Source of the DNA: Engelhardtia mirabilis
Lineage (GTDB): Bacteria; Planctomycetota; UBA1135; GCA-002686595
Assembly: GCF_007748095.1 (NCBI RefSeq)
Contig: NZ_CP036287.1
Location: 4,464,001 to 4,528,000 of the forward strand
Direction of reading: 5' to 3'
DNA length: 64,000 nucleotides
A model generated the notes under the pieces. That model was not told the DNA's origin and searched no databases. It saw nothing but the letters and a program-made list of their open reading frames with translations. Both the position numbers and the translations under genes were made by a program. Numbering within the stretch: the stretch's first letter is position 1; each line of letters starts with the position of its first letter. Of the stretch, positions 25,990 through 35,800 are shown in pieces.

Positions 25990-27126
25990 ATGACCACCAC
26001 CTCCCTGTGGATCCCCGGACCGACCGAGGTCCGCCCCGAACTGCTCGCGGAGTGCGCGCGGCCGATGATCGGGCACCGCTTCCCCGAGATGACCGAGCTG
26101 CTCGAGCGCATCGATCCGGGCCTGCGCCTGGCCTTCGGTCTGGAAGCGGACTCCAGCGCCCACGTGGCCGTGCACTCGTGCACGGCCTCGGGCCTGATGG
26201 AGTCGGTGCTGCGCGGCGTGACCGGGCGCGTGCTGTCCCTGGTCAACGGCTCCTTCTCCAAGCGCTTCGCCGAGGTGGCCGAGTCCCTCGGGCTCGAGGT
26301 CGTGCGGCTGCAACGCGAGCTGGGTCAGGCCTTCAGCACCGAAGACGTCGCCGTCGCCCTGCGCGACCAGGGCCCCTTCGAGGTCGTCACGGCCTGCGCC
26401 AGCGAGACCGCCACCGGTACGGCGACCCTCCCGTCGCGCATCGCCGCGGCGCTGGTCGAGCACCCGGACACGATGCTCTTCGTGGACTGCGTGACCTGGC
26501 TCGCGGGAGCGCCGATCGACCTGGACGCGAACCGCATCGACGCCGCCATCGCGGGGACCCAGAAGGCCCTGGCCCTGCCCCCCGGCCTGGGGTTGATGGC
26601 CGTGTCGGACCGCTTCCTCGAGCGCGCCCGCAAGGCGCCACGGCGCGGATGGTTCCTCGATCCGGTCAAGCTGGTCGAATGCCACGCCGCCAAGAAGCCG
26701 CCGATGACGCCGACGATCTCGCTGCACTACGCCCTCGCGCGGCAGCTCGAAGAGATCAGCTCCGGCGACCTCGAGGCGCGGCTTTCCGACCGCCCGCACC
26801 CCGGCCCGGGTGCGGCGGCCTGGGCCGCGCGCTTCGCCCGCCACGCGCGCATGCGCGACCGCACGATCGCCTGGGCCACCGAGCGCGGTCTGCACCACAC
26901 CTGCGCCCGGGAGGACGTCTCCCCCACCGTCTCGTCGATCGACGCCGGCGGCCGCGACGTGCCGGCCTTCCTCGCCCACATGCGCGAGGAAGGCTTCCGC
27001 ATGGGCGGCGGCTACGGCGACCTGAAGCAGACCGCCTTTCGCATCGGCCACATGGGCGACCACACCGAGGCCGAGCTCGAACAGCTGCTCGCCGCCGCTG
27101 ACCGAGGCCTCGGCAGCACCGCGTGA
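25990..27126 (+). CDS. Class V aminotransferase (probable phosphoserine aminotransferase)
   Basis: A 378-residue PLP enzyme of the alanine-glyoxylate/serine-pyruvate aminotransferase type. The PLP lysine is in AGTQKALALPPGLG; the opening LWIPGPTEVRPELL and the AVHSCTASGLMESVLRG loop fit the family; Arg in KQTAFRIGHMG near the end should bind the carboxylate. Its place right after serA suggests that it converts 3-phosphohydroxypyruvate to phosphoserine, as this subgroup does in several bacteria and archaea. Its stop overlaps the GTG of the next gene. A glyoxylate or photorespiration-type role cannot be excluded. Confidence 0.82.
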   Translation: MTTTSLWIPGPTEVRPELLAECARPMIGHRFPEMTELLERIDPGLRLAFGLEADSSAHVAVHSCTASGLMESVLRGVTGRVLSLVNGSFSKRFAEVAESLGLEVVRLQRELGQAFSTEDVAVALRDQGPFEVVTACASETATGTATLPSRIAAALVEHPDTMLFVDCVTWLAGAPIDLDANRIDAAIAGTQKALALPPGLGLMAVSDRFLERARKAPRRGWFLDPVKLVECHAAKKPPMTPTISLHYALARQLEEISSGDLEARLSDRPHPGPGAAAWAARFARHARMRDRTIAWATERGLHHTCAREDVSPTVSSIDAGGRDVPAFLAHMREEGFRMGGGYGDLKQTAFRIGHMGDHTEAELEQLLAAADRGLGSTA

Positions 27127-28175
27127 ACCCCACGATCTTGGTTGTCGCGGGTGGCACCCTCGCCGCGTCGTTCGTGTGCAGCCTGCTGGAAGCAGCGCTG
27201 TACTCGATCACGCCCGCCAAGATCGAAGTGCTCAGGCAGTCGGGCGGTACGGCGGCCTCGAAGCTGGCCCGGCTGCGCAGCGACGTCGAGGAGCCGATCG
27301 CAGCCATCCTGACCATCAACACGATCGCCCACACCCTGGGCGCGGCCTGGTGCGGTGCCCTGGTCGGCGAGGAGTTCGGCAACGCAGCGGTGGGCTTCTT
27401 CGCCGCTGTGTTCACAGTGCTGGTCCTGGCCCTGACCGAGATCGTCCCCAAGAGCCTCGGAGTGCGCTATGCCGACCGCCTCGGCCCGCTGATCGTCTGG
27501 CCGATCCAGCTGATGATCTGGAGCGTGTGGCCGATCGTGTGGATCGCCAAGCGCGCCATGGCCAGGCTGATCGGCAAGTCGGGTCCGGCGGGGCCGAGCG
27601 AGGATGAGCTCCTCGTCATCAGCGGACTGGCGGCCGCACACGGCTCGGTCCGTCCCGAAGAGCACCGCTGGGTCCAGAACGCTCTGCGCCTGGACCAGGT
27701 CACCGCCGGCGCTCTGCGCACGCCCCGCACGGTGGTCGAGTCCTTTCCGGCCGATACGCCGATAGCGGAACTGGCCAGCCGGGTCGACGACTGGGTCCAC
27801 AGCCGCGTGCCGGTCACCGAGAATGGGCAGCCTGACCAGGTGATCGGCATGGTCCTGCGCCGGGAAGTCCTCGATCGCGTCCTGCTCGACTCCGCGACGT
27901 CGATGACCCTGCGCGAGCTGACCCGCCCGATCCACTTCGTGCCCGAGGCGATGCCCGCCCACCGACTGCTGAAGCACTTCATCGCCGAGCGCGCGCACAT
28001 GGTCGCGGTGGTCGACGAGTTCGGCGGGTTCGAGGGGGTCACGACCCTCGAGGATGTGCTCGAGTGCATGCTCGGGGCCGAGATCATCGACGAGCACGAC
28101 GAAGTCGACAACTACCAGAACCTGGCCCGGGAGAGCGGCGCCGAGCGACTGTCGGGCGACGGGCCCGCCGATTGA
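27123..28175 (+). CDS. CNNM/HlyC-CorC family membrane protein with CBS domains
   Basis: A 350-residue transporter-like protein. The N-terminal CNNM domain has three to four membrane segments (about residues 4-20, 55-78, 90-112 and 122-145) with the signature LTINTIAHTLGAAWCG and ALTEIVPKSLGVRYADRLG. Two CBS domains follow (PRTVVESFPADTPIAELA and AHMVAVVDEFGGFEGVTTLEDVLECMLG). Family members are linked to Mg2+ or Co2+ efflux. It lacks the C-terminal CorC transporter-associated domain of longer members. The GTG start overlaps the aminotransferase stop as GTGA, so it belongs to the serA transcript. Confidence 0.88.
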   Translation: MNPTILVVAGGTLAASFVCSLLEAALYSITPAKIEVLRQSGGTAASKLARLRSDVEEPIAAILTINTIAHTLGAAWCGALVGEEFGNAAVGFFAAVFTVLVLALTEIVPKSLGVRYADRLGPLIVWPIQLMIWSVWPIVWIAKRAMARLIGKSGPAGPSEDELLVISGLAAAHGSVRPEEHRWVQNALRLDQVTAGALRTPRTVVESFPADTPIAELASRVDDWVHSRVPVTENGQPDQVIGMVLRREVLDRVLLDSATSMTLRELTRPIHFVPEAMPAHRLLKHFIAERAHMVAVVDEFGGFEGVTTLEDVLECMLGAEIIDEHDEVDNYQNLARESGAERLSGDGPAD

Positions 28176-28188
28176 GGTCGGGGCCCGG

Positions 28189-29970
28189 TCAGAGCACGAC
28201 GACACCTGCGACCAGCGGGCTGGTCGGCAGCGGCAGCGCCGGTCCGCCGGCGGTCGCCACGGCCGTCTGGATGTAGAAGGTGCCACCCAGGGGCATCCCG
28301 GTGGTCGGAACCGGCACGATCAGCGCCCCCTCGCCGGACGGCACCGCGACGCTCGCGAAGAGCAGGATGAAGCTGAAGTCACCGCCCAGCTCGAGCTCGA
28401 TCAGGCCGGAGATCTGACTTGGCAAGTTGTTGATCGAGGCGATCACGAGGATCAGGTCGCCGGGTCCCGCGCCGACCGCCAACTCGGCGCCGCCCCCGAT
28501 CGAGAAGGCGCCAGTGGGCAGGATCTTCAGCACCGGTGCGGACGGAGCGACGATCTCGATCGAGGCCCCGGCCGATCCCGCTGGACCCACGACGTCGATC
28601 GACGTCGTTCCGAGGGGCAGCGCCAAGGGCAGCTGGAATGTCAACTGATCGCCGCAGCCCGAGCCCTGGTACACGGCCGCAAGACCGCCGACGGTCACGC
28701 TGGTCACGTCGTCGAGCGAGCAACCCGAGAGGGTCACCTCCGTGCTGCCCTGCCCCACGGTCGGCGCGCTCGCCGGAGTCACCGAGGCGATCTGGGGAGC
28801 GAGTCCGCAGGCGCCACCGGGGAGCACGTCGAGGGTGCGATGGACCATGTCGGTCCCCAGCAGCTCGGACCGTCCGTCCCCGTCGAGGTCGGCCAGCTCG
28901 AAGGCCGCTAGGGCGCCCGCGCTCGTCTGGGCGCACTGCGGCGCCACGGCCAGTCCGGACAGGCCGAAGGCCACCTCGATCGATTCGTTCTGCTGCGAAC
29001 CGGTCGAGCCGGTAGAGACCACGTCCAGCTCCGCGTCGCCGTCGAGCAGGCCGAACCTCGTCGCGCGGAAGTTGGTGCTCGAGAAGGTCACGTGGACCAC
29101 CTGCGAAGTGAGGAAGACCCCACTACCGTCGTTGGGCGCCAACTCGGTGCAGATGTCGATCCCGTCGTCCTCGAGCCACAACAGGTCGAGGTCCCCGTCC
29201 CCGTCCGCGTCGCCCAGCTCGACCCAGGCGGTGAAGCCGCCGAAGGTCCCGGGCTGGGTCTCGACTGTGAAGCCGGAGCCGCTCTGATTGCGCAGGATCT
29301 TGGTCCCGCCGATGTCCGCGGCCACCACCAGCTCGGGGTAGACGTCACCGTCGATGGAGCCCGCCACCAGGTTGCGAACCTCGCCCCCGACGTCGTACTG
29401 GAACAACGCTCCCAGCGAACCGTCCCCGTCCCCGAGGCGAACGCCGACGAAGCCGCCCGCCCGATGGCCGACGGCCACGTCCAGGTCGCCGTCCCGATCG
29501 AGGTCGGCCAGGGTCACGGCCGCGGGCTCGTGGCTACCCGGTGCGAGTCCCGTCGCCCAAGTCTCTCCGGCAGTGAACAGACCGCCGGTCGGCTTGCCGA
29601 GCAGGAGGGTGACGCCGATCGAGCCGCGGCAGGCCACGGCGATGTCGAGGCGCCCGTCGCCGTTCAGGTCGCCCAGAGTCACGGCCACCGGTTCGGCCGC
29701 AGTGGCGTGGGTCACCGCTGGCGCGAAGCCCCCGCCGGACAGACCGTAGAGGATCGCCACTTGCGCGAGGTTGGGCAGCGTCACGACGACGTCGACGACT
29801 CCGTCGAGATCCAGGTCACCGACCGCAAGGCCGGCGGGCTTACCAGGCAGGGCGAAGCTCTCGGCTGGCCCGAAGACCTGGGCCTGGGCGGACGGCAGCG
29901 GCCCTGCCACGGCAACCAGAGCGAGCAGCCAGCGCACCAGGCGAGAGCGGAGATCGAGCAAGGCGGTCAT
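28189..29970 (-). CDS. Secreted FG-GAP/VCBS repeat protein with IPT domain
   Basis: A 593-residue secreted protein. After a signal peptide (about residues 12-30) there are several FG-GAP/VCBS repeats with calcium-binding DxDxDG loops (GDLDLDGVVDVVV, GDLNGDGRLDIAV, ADLDRDGDLDVAV, GDADGDGDLDLLW, ADLDGDGRSELLG), forming a beta-propeller. An IPT/TIG-like Ig fold follows (SVTPASAPTVGQGSTEVTL). The C-terminus has MPLGGTFYIQTAVATAG, which matches the signature shared by other secreted proteins here. The ATG has TAGGAG about 8 nt upstream, and a TAGGAT hexamer at 30004-30009 (-) is a candidate -10. No enzyme activity is expected. Confidence 0.82.
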   Translation of the reverse strand: MTALLDLRSRLVRWLLALVAVAGPLPSAQAQVFGPAESFALPGKPAGLAVGDLDLDGVVDVVVTLPNLAQVAILYGLSGGGFAPAVTHATAAEPVAVTLGDLNGDGRLDIAVACRGSIGVTLLLGKPTGGLFTAGETWATGLAPGSHEPAAVTLADLDRDGDLDVAVGHRAGGFVGVRLGDGDGSLGALFQYDVGGEVRNLVAGSIDGDVYPELVVAADIGGTKILRNQSGSGFTVETQPGTFGGFTAWVELGDADGDGDLDLLWLEDDGIDICTELAPNDGSGVFLTSQVVHVTFSSTNFRATRFGLLDGDAELDVVSTGSTGSQQNESIEVAFGLSGLAVAPQCAQTSAGALAAFELADLDGDGRSELLGTDMVHRTLDVLPGGACGLAPQIASVTPASAPTVGQGSTEVTLSGCSLDDVTSVTVGGLAAVYQGSGCGDQLTFQLPLALPLGTTSIDVVGPAGSAGASIEIVAPSAPVLKILPTGAFSIGGGAELAVGAGPGDLILVIASINNLPSQISGLIELELGGDFSFILLFASVAVPSGEGALIVPVPTTGMPLGGTFYIQTAVATAGGPALPLPTSPLVAGVVVL

Positions 29971-30003
29971 CAGTGAGGCTCCTAGGGTCGGACGTCGCGG
30001 TCT

Positions 30004-30009
30004 ATCCTA
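30004..30009 (-). promoter_or_regulatory. Candidate -10 element of the FG-GAP gene at 28189-29970
   Basis: TAGGAT on the - strand, about 34 bp upstream of the ATG, placing transcription start roughly 27 nt before it and leaving room for the AGGAG ribosome site. Confidence 0.4.
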
Positions 30010-30043
30010 GGGCGCGCGCCAAGCTTCGACGCGTCGCGAGCAG

Positions 30044-30208
30044 TAGTGTCCTGGATCAGAAGTTCGGCGTCACTTCCCGGGCTCCGATCGCCGCTGGCGT
30101 CGCCAGCGCCTCCTCCGAGTATCGCAGCGGATAAGCGTCGTCGGCGCGCCTAGCCAGCATCGATCGGACCTCCGGGTAGTGACGCCGAATTTCTGATCCA
30201 GGACACTA
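30044..30208. mobile_element. 165-bp MITE, copy 1 (IS630/Tc1-like ends)
   Basis: The element begins TAGTGTCCTGGATCAGAAGT and ends in the inverted form ATTTCTGATCCAGGACACTA; the terminal inverted repeats run for about 30 bp, through GGCGTCACT. TA at each end is consistent with TA target duplication as in IS630/Tc1-mariner elements. It has no coding capacity. A copy at 46725-46889 in reverse orientation differs at only about four positions. Confidence 0.9.
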
Positions 30209-30261
30209 ACGGATACCATACGACGCTGGCGCGCCCCCCCACCGCAGGGGTCGAATTGATC

Positions 30262-31614
30262 ATGCCGACCCCGATTCGAATCCGACTGCGCCTGCTGCGC
30301 GCCTGCGCCCTCGTCCTGGTCTCGGCCTGCGCTGGTGGCGAGCCGCCGAACGGCCCCCGCGCCCAGGCTCCGCCTTCGATCCTGCTGATCTCGATCGACA
30401 CCCTGCGCGCGGATCGCGTCGGCTGCTACGGCTACGGGCGCGACACCACGCCGTTCCTCGATCGCCTCGCGCAGGACTCGATCCTTTACGAGCACGTGCA
30501 GTCCCCCGCTCCGTACACCCTCATCTCGCACATGACCATGTTGACGGGTCTGCACCCGCGTCAACACGGGGTGCTGCGTGAGGGCCTGGCCCTGGCGCCG
30601 ACCTTCCCGACCCTGGCCGAGCGCCTCCACGAGCGGGGCTACCAGACCGCGGCGCTGTTCTTCCCGGGCTGGATCGACGACCGCTTCGGCTTCGACCGCG
30701 GCTTCGACCTGTTCGAAGCGCACTCGGACGCCGAGCACGCGGGCGAGCACTTCGACGAGTGGCTGGATCAGGTCGATCCCGAGCGCCCGTACTTCCTGTT
30801 CCTGCACCTGTTCGACGTGCACTCCGGACCCCTCAACGGGGGCACGGCGCCGCTCTACGACTCGCCAGCGCCCTTCGATCGCCTGTTCCTGGCCGATGCC
30901 CCCGAGCGCCTGGCGGGTCTCGACCGCCGGGACATCTGGACCACGCCAGGCCTCTTGGACCAGGCGCAGATCGAGGCCGTCGGGGCCATGTACGACGGCG
31001 GGATTCGCTACGTGGATTCGAAACTGGAGGCCTGGTTGGGCCAGCTCGACGGGCGCGGCCTGCTCGAGGAGACCCTGGTCGTCGTCACCTCCGACCACGG
31101 TGAATCCCTTGCCCTTCGCGACGGTCAGATGAGCGGCCACGGCGGCGTCTTCCAGGACGGCCTGCACGTTCCACTGCTGCTGCGCCTGCCGGGCGGTGAG
31201 CGGGGCGGCACCAGGGTCACCGACACTGCTGGTCTGGTGGACCTGGCCCCGACCATCCTTGCGGCGGTGGGCCTGGACTTCGACGAGGGCCTCCCCGGCA
31301 GGTCGCTGCTCGAGGCCGAGTCGGGGGCGGCGTCCGTCTACAACGCGCAGCACGCAGGCCTCGACGTGCTGGTCCAGTGGCCCTGGAAGTTGGTGGTGGC
31401 GGACGAGGCCGACGCCGCGTTCAACCTCGATCTGGACCCGGGCGAAGTCGCGCCGATCTTCAGCGTCCTCACCATGAACCTGGAGCAGCGACTGGAGGAC
31501 GCCTACCAGAGCGGGCTGGGAACCTCCCCTGCGAGCCTCTCGCCGATCGCCGGCGCCGACGCGAGCTCGGACGAGCTCGAGAAGCTGCACCTGCTGGGCT
31601 ACCTCGACGAGTAG
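30262..31614 (+). CDS. Sulfatase-fold lipoprotein with Thr at the nucleophile position
   Basis: A 450-residue alkaline-phosphatase-superfamily protein with a lipoprotein signal peptide (LVSAC, Cys23). The metal site begins ILLISIDTLRADRVGCYGYG and the second metal block is VVTSDHGESLALRDGQMSGHGG. The nucleophile segment is YTLISHMTMLTG, so Thr86 stands where formylglycine sulfatases have Cys or Ser, and the conserved Arg is replaced by His. This favours a phosphodiesterase or phosphotransferase-like activity, or an unconventional sulfatase. I chose ATG 30262 over TTG 30256. The last 16 bp overlap the convergent methyltransferase gene. The MITE at 30044-30208 lies upstream. Confidence 0.8.
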   Translation: MPTPIRIRLRLLRACALVLVSACAGGEPPNGPRAQAPPSILLISIDTLRADRVGCYGYGRDTTPFLDRLAQDSILYEHVQSPAPYTLISHMTMLTGLHPRQHGVLREGLALAPTFPTLAERLHERGYQTAALFFPGWIDDRFGFDRGFDLFEAHSDAEHAGEHFDEWLDQVDPERPYFLFLHLFDVHSGPLNGGTAPLYDSPAPFDRLFLADAPERLAGLDRRDIWTTPGLLDQAQIEAVGAMYDGGIRYVDSKLEAWLGQLDGRGLLEETLVVVTSDHGESLALRDGQMSGHGGVFQDGLHVPLLLRLPGGERGGTRVTDTAGLVDLAPTILAAVGLDFDEGLPGRSLLEAESGAASVYNAQHAGLDVLVQWPWKLVVADEADAAFNLDLDPGEVAPIFSVLTMNLEQRLEDAYQSGLGTSPASLSPIAGADASSDELEKLHLLGYLDE

Positions 31615-32480
31615 GCCGCCTCCGGCCGGCGCAAGTGGAACCAGCCGTACTCCATGGCCCCCACTCGATAGGCCAGCCAGATCCGCACCAAGGTCAGAGC
31701 GAAGACGCGGTTCGAGCTGCGCCCGTGGACCAGGAAACGGCGCAGCTCGTGGTCCGTCGCGAGGCCCGCGAGGGTGCGCTGAAGACAGATCGACCAGGTC
31801 CGTAGCACCTTCGCGCTGAGGTCCTCGTAGCTCAGCACGTCGAGCCCGGCCGCCCGCGCCAGATCGCCGTAGGCCTGCGCCGAACCCATGCTCGGCAGAC
31901 GCCCCTCGCGGCAGATCGGCTCGAGCAGGTGTCGACGCCGCCAGGCACTCGGCCGCTCCTGGGTGAGCCAAGCGGTGACCAGAGCCTGGCCGCCCGGTCG
32001 CAGGACGCGGTGCAGCTCGCGGAAGAAGCGCGCCTTGTCCGGGACGTGCCCGATGCACTCGAGGGAGACGAGCCGCTCGAAGGAAGCGTCCGCGAAGTCG
32101 TTCTCGAGCCAGTCGGCGAGCAGGAAGCGAGGCGGGACGGTAGCCGACGGAACGGGCCGCGCGCGAGCGCGCTCGACCTGCTCCGGAGTGATGGTCAGGC
32201 CGGTCACCCGCTGCCCGTAGTGCTCCGCCAGGAGCCAGCTCGTCCCGCCGTAGCCGCAGCCGACGTCGCACAGCTCCATGCCCGGCCGCAACTCCAGGGT
32301 GCGGGCGACCCGATGCACCAGCGACTCGATCGCCTCCTGTACCAACTCGCGCCCGCTCTCCCACAGGCCGTGGTGCAGGTGCTCGCCCCACAGGCGCCGG
32401 TAGGCCTCGTCGAGCTCGCCGTAGTGGGCGGCGATGTCCTTGCGACTGGCGGGACTGTCGATGGTGATCCAGGTGGACAT
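31599..32480 (-). CDS. SAM-dependent methyltransferase (tocopherol/small-molecule type)
   Basis: A 293-residue class I methyltransferase. The SAM site is MELCDVGCGYGGTSWLLAEHYG, followed by VTGLTITPEQVERAR and FERLVSLECIGHVPDKARFF. The ITPEQV and SLECIGHV phrases are typical of the gamma-tocopherol methyltransferase, glycine/sarcosine and cyclopropane-synthase-like group, which act on small molecules or lipids. The C-terminal part is helical and Arg-rich. The start is the ATG at 32480. The substrate is unknown. It lies downstream of the kinase-sigma54 fusion gene on the same strand but 352 bp away. Confidence 0.78.
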   Translation of the reverse strand: MSTWITIDSPASRKDIAAHYGELDEAYRRLWGEHLHHGLWESGRELVQEAIESLVHRVARTLELRPGMELCDVGCGYGGTSWLLAEHYGQRVTGLTITPEQVERARARPVPSATVPPRFLLADWLENDFADASFERLVSLECIGHVPDKARFFRELHRVLRPGGQALVTAWLTQERPSAWRRRHLLEPICREGRLPSMGSAQAYGDLARAAGLDVLSYEDLSAKVLRTWSICLQRTLAGLATDHELRRFLVHGRSSNRVFALTLVRIWLAYRVGAMEYGWFHLRRPEAAYSSR

Positions 32481-32832
32481 GGACTGCGCGGGCGACCTGG
32501 CGTCCGCGGGTCGTGAAGCTACCGAGGATCCCCCTCCGGGCGGGAAGACAGAGTCCACGGGATCGGCAGGCCGCGTCCGAGGAACGACGACCCAGGGCTC
32601 CCGAGGACCCGAGCGCGCACGACCGCAGATGGCTTGGCTCGGCCGCGGCGACCCCGTGCCGCCGCCAACGACTGTCTCGGCGCTGGTGGCCCGGACCAGG
32701 CGTGCTCGGCAGGTCGTCTATCCGGCCCAGCGGTCACGCTCCGGCGCAGCAGTGCCCGTGCGGCGCTCTCGCCCTGGCGCGCAGTGACTGCCGGATCTGG
32801 CCGATGCGGCGGACAATCGGCGCCACGACCAA
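32481..32832. other. Intergenic region between methyltransferase and kinase-sigma54 gene
   Basis: No gene with a plausible start, family pattern or codon profile is visible in this 352-bp gap. It must hold the promoter of the methyltransferase if that gene is not read from the upstream gene. I see no clear -10 hexamer or strong hairpin in it. Confidence 0.4.
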
Positions 32833-35800
32833 TCAGTCGATAGCTGACGCGTCCCCGCCGACCTCCTCACGCCACTCCTTGATGCGCTGGTAGACCTTGG
32901 CGCGCGAGATGCCGAGCAGGCGCGCCGCCTCGCGCTTGTCGCCGCCGGTCTGGGCCACGGCGCGCTCGATGGCGGCGCGCTCGATCTCTGCCATGGTCGG
33001 GATCGGACCGGTCGCAGGGATGACCGCAGCGCCCAGGGTCGGCTCCCCCACCAGCGACGGATCGTCGATCTCGCCCTCGCTCAGGACGCACAGGCGCCGC
33101 ACTTCATTGCGCAGTTCACGCACGTTGCCCGGCCAGGGGCGGCGCGTGAGGCGCTCCAGGACTGCGGAGGAGACGTGACGGCGCTCGCCCGTGCTGGCGG
33201 CCAAGAGCGTCAGGAAGTGCTCGACGAGCTCGGGGATGTCCTCGGCGCGCTCGGCCAGGGAGGGCAGCCGCACCTCGATCCCGCCAATGCGGTAGTAGAG
33301 GTCCTGTCGGAAGCTCCCGGCGCCCACCGCGGCCTCCAGGTCCCGGTGCGTCGCCGTGACGAGGCGGAAGTCGACGCTGCGCTCGTCCCCGTCGCCCAGG
33401 CGCCTGACCCGGCGGGTCTCGAGCACGCGCAGGAGCTTGGCCTGGAGCTCGAGGGGCATCTCGCCGATCTCGTCCAGGAACAGCGTGCCACCGTGCGCGC
33501 GCTCGAACAGGCCGGCGCGGTCGGTATCCGCGCCGGTGAACGCGCCACGGCGGTAGCCGAACAGCTCCGACTCGATCAGCGACGCCGGCAGGGCAGCGAC
33601 GTTCTCGCTGACGAAGGCGGCGGCGTGGCGCTCGGACTGCTCGTGGACTGCGCGAGCCGCCAACTCCTTGCCCGTCCCACTCTCGCCGCGCAGCAGCACC
33701 GGCATCCCGCTGGGTGCTGCCTTGGAGATCAGCGCCCGCACCGTCTCGATCGACTTCGAGCTGCCCACGAGCCCGCTTCCGGGCGACTCGAGGCCACGGT
33801 CCTGCAAGGCCTTGCGCGCGGCCTCCAGGTCGCGCTCCTGCCTCACGACACGCTCGGAGAGTCGCTTGTTCAGGTCGTGGATCTGCTCGCGCCGACGCAG
33901 TTGCCCGACCGCGAGGGCGGCCTGGTCCGCCAACAGCCCGAGCAGTCGCTCGGCCCGCGGACCGAAGGCGCCCGTCCGCAGGCGATGGTCGACGACCACC
34001 ACGCCGCGCAGGTCCTCGGTGGCCCGGAAGGGCGCGCACAGGATCGAGCGCAGCTCGTGCTCGACGATCGACGGCGCGCGGCCGCGCTCGGGATCGTCGG
34101 CGGCGTTGGACACGTTGAGGGTCTTCATGCTCGCCAGGGCCTCGCCCACGATCGAGGTGCTGACCGAAACGTCGCTGGCGGCCACGTCACCCCTCGCGAA
34201 CTCCGTGGCCGCGTCGAGGCGCAGCTGCCCGCCTTCCTCGAGCACCAGGAAGCCGCGCTCGGCGCCGGTCACCTGGCAGGCGCTATCGACGATCTCCGTC
34301 AACAGGCCGTCGAGGTCCTCCTGACCCGCGAGCCGGTGGTTCAACGCGAGCAGTTGCATGATCTCCATTTCGAGTTCCTCGTCGTCGGTGGCCGAGCCGC
34401 TGCGCTCATCGAGATCGCGGGGGCGGGGGTCTGGAAGGTTCAACAGGGTCCGGCGCAGGGCAAAACGCTCGCGCTGCGAGAGTCCCACGGCGCAACGCTC
34501 GAGGTGATCGCGGGCCTGGGACGCGGCCTCTTCCGCAAGCTCTGGGTCGTCGCTACGTGCCGCGACTGCGAGCCAGGCGCGCGCCGCTCGATCGTCACGG
34601 CCGCGGGATGCCAGCTGGCGGGCCAAGTTGGCGAGGGTCGCGACGTCGCCGGCGACCAGGGCGTTCCACAGGGTCAAGTCCTCGGCCAGAAGGCCCGTGG
34701 CCCGGTCGTCGCTCTCGACGCCGTCGGTCACGGCGGCCTCGCCCTCGAGCACTCGAGCGAGGAAGCGGGCCTCGGCCTCGACCGGCACCTGGTCGAGACG
34801 GCGCGCCAACTCGGCCCCCCTGCCCACGAAGGCGCGAGCCTCGGCCGTGTGCCCACGCAACGCAGCGGCGCGGCCCTGATCGAGGAACACTCGCGGATCC
34901 ACCGCCGCCTCCCCCGAGAGTTCGCTGGAGCCCAAGGGGTCGCGGCCGATTCGAGCCCGCTGCAGGTCGCTGCGAGCCAAGAGCAGCGGCGCGCTGAGTC
35001 GACGTTGTCCCGCAGACAGGCCTTCGACCGCGCGCTCCAGGTCGGCGATGGCGGCGCCGGCGTGCCCCCGTTCCGCGGTGAGCAGCGCGAAGAGTCCGCG
35101 CAGGGTCGCGGCACCGGCCTCGTCCCCCAAGCGCTCTCGCACCGCCAGGGCGCGCGCCAATTCGGGCTCCGCCGCCATCAGGTCGCCACCCTCGCGCAGC
35201 GCGCCGCCGAGTTGACCGCGGGCGTTGGCCTCATTCGCGATCCGGCCGGCACTACGCAGCGCCGCGGCCGCACTGGCGAAGAGCGCGATCGAGCGCCCGT
35301 GGCTGCCCGTGCGGCGCTCGATCGTCGCCAGGTTCATGGAGAGCGTCCCGACCGCCGCGTCGTCACCCCGCGCGCAGGCCTCGGCCAGCCATTGGTCGAG
35401 TTCGGAACGCGCCGCGTCGACCTGTCCGCGCCGACCGCGCGCCACCGCGCGCAGGCGACCGAGGTCGCACCAGGTCCGCCAGGCCGTCCGGTCGCCGGTG
35501 CCGTCGTCGAAACGCTGAAGCCTGTCGACCCGCTCGATCAGGGCCGCATCCTCGCCGCGCGCGAACTCCATCTGGACGCGCCCCAACTCGGCCTCCAGGC
35601 GCACGCCTGGATCCAGCTCGACCGCCCGATCGAAGTGCGCCGAAGCGCGCGGTTCGTCGTGCACGATGCGCGCGATCTGCGCCCGCGCCAGTTCGCCGCG
35701 AGCCTGCCCCGGGGCATCCGACGGCCTGTAGGCGCCCAGGGCATCCGCGGCCTGACGCGCGTCACCCAACTGCGCCCAGCACAGGGCCCGCTCCACCGCC

